Source: Agmasoma carcini (nom. nud.) (Eukaryota; Microsporidia; Thelohaniidae). Taken from it: DNA of 26,976 nucleotides. The notes under the pieces were generated by a model, which saw only the letters and a program-made list of their open reading frames with translations, was not told the DNA's origin and ran no database searches. The stretch spans positions 1 to 26,976 of the forward strand of contig JAOXFI010000041.1 of assembly GCA_029232285.1 (NCBI GenBank). Direction: 5' to 3'. A program made the position numbers and the translations under genes. Below, piece after piece: positions 26,556-26,976 of this stretch (position 1 is the stretch's first letter; each line of letters begins with the position of its first letter).

Positions 26556-26976
26556 AGGAACTTATATGAAATTAAAAAGAAACTATCTGAAAGCAATATA
26601 TATGACATTTATTATACAATGGGCAATATTTCAAAATTAAAGGCTATGCTTGTTTGCATAACCCCTAAACAAGTGGATGTCACTAAAATAGCACCACATC
26701 CAGATAAAACACGAAAGTATGATGAGGCCATCTATAATTACATACTAAAGAAAAATAATGACATTAAAACCTATTTAAATCAAATTCTAACACAAGCAAC
26801 TTAATGAAGAAAAAAGGCTAGAACACCTTAAAAGAACTGGTGGTAAAGTTATTACAAGATTTCCACCTGAGTCTAATAGGGTTCTTCATATTGGACATTC
26901 CAAAGCAATTAATTTTAGCTTTTGTTACGCTAATAAATTCAATGGCTATACATTTTTGAGATATGATGACACAAAT
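26556..26976 (+). pseudogene. 5' part of glutaminyl-tRNA synthetase gene, frameshifted, cut by window end
   Basis: From 26788 to the window end one frame gives [37 protein letters not shown] and [12 protein letters not shown]. This is the start of a class I GlnRS catalytic domain, including the HIGH ATP-binding motif (LHIGHSKA) and the FDDTN-like block. No ATG is available in that frame: TAA lies at 26788. Another frame, open from 26556 with an ATG at 26619, ends at 26802-26804 and would supply the N-terminal appendage (ISKLKAMLVCITPKQ..., YDEAIYNYILKKN). So a single-base shift between about 26788 and 26804 separates the two. FPPEPNGYLHIGH is altered to [13 protein letters not shown], suggesting relaxed selection. 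Alternatively the shift is an assembly error and the gene is live. Confidence 0.72.

Overview
The window looks like a gene-poor, very AT-rich segment of a microsporidian nuclear genome. The evidence is threefold. The housekeeping proteins are eukaryotic: ribosomal proteins eL21 and uS4, RPA32, a DDX60/Ski2-like helicase and a GlnRS. No gene shows an intron. Most start codons sit directly behind an A/T block containing an AAATTT-like core (often followed by ACC), which is the known microsporidian start signal, and AATAAA often overlaps the stop codon. The species cannot be fixed from the sequence alone. Long gene-free stretches full of decayed transposons indicate one of the expanded microsporidian genomes rather than a compact Encephalitozoon-like one.

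Layout. Positions 1-6080 are a compact gene block: eL21 (-), uS4 (+), a 1222-residue DDX60-like helicase (+) and a GNAT acetyltransferase (-), with minisatellite-like repeats in the spacers. Positions 6081-10440 have no intact gene and hold two dead ISXO2/Merlin-type transposases plus one copy of a structured repeat family. RPA32 lies at 10441-11088. Positions 11100-16160 are a graveyard with a Tc1-like relic, a LINE reverse transcriptase relic and an IS630-like relic; the last two lie between inverted copies of an AT-rich repeat. A 408-residue candidate membrane protein (16162-17388, -) ends inside that repeat. Positions 17790-22910 hold a complete but dead Tc1 element with terminal repeats and TA flanks (18267-19398), a broken small secreted-protein gene followed by a 19-bp hairpin, a tRNA-Gln(TTG), and five more copies of the structured repeat. 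A 269-residue unknown protein lies at 23120-23929. A dead Merlin-like element with imperfect terminal repeats (25514-26480) sits just before a frameshifted start of a GlnRS gene that runs off the window end.

The most notable signal is the roughly 500-base non-coding repeat family (six good copies and one weak one). Short helices in it are kept while their paired bases change, which suggests selection or origin as a folded RNA. Two copies in opposite orientation bracket the tRNA-Gln gene. The intact genes serve translation (eL21, uS4, tRNA-Gln, GlnRS), replication and repair (RPA32), RNA metabolism (helicase) and possibly amino-sugar supply for spore-wall chitin (the GNAT). They do not form an operon-like pathway.
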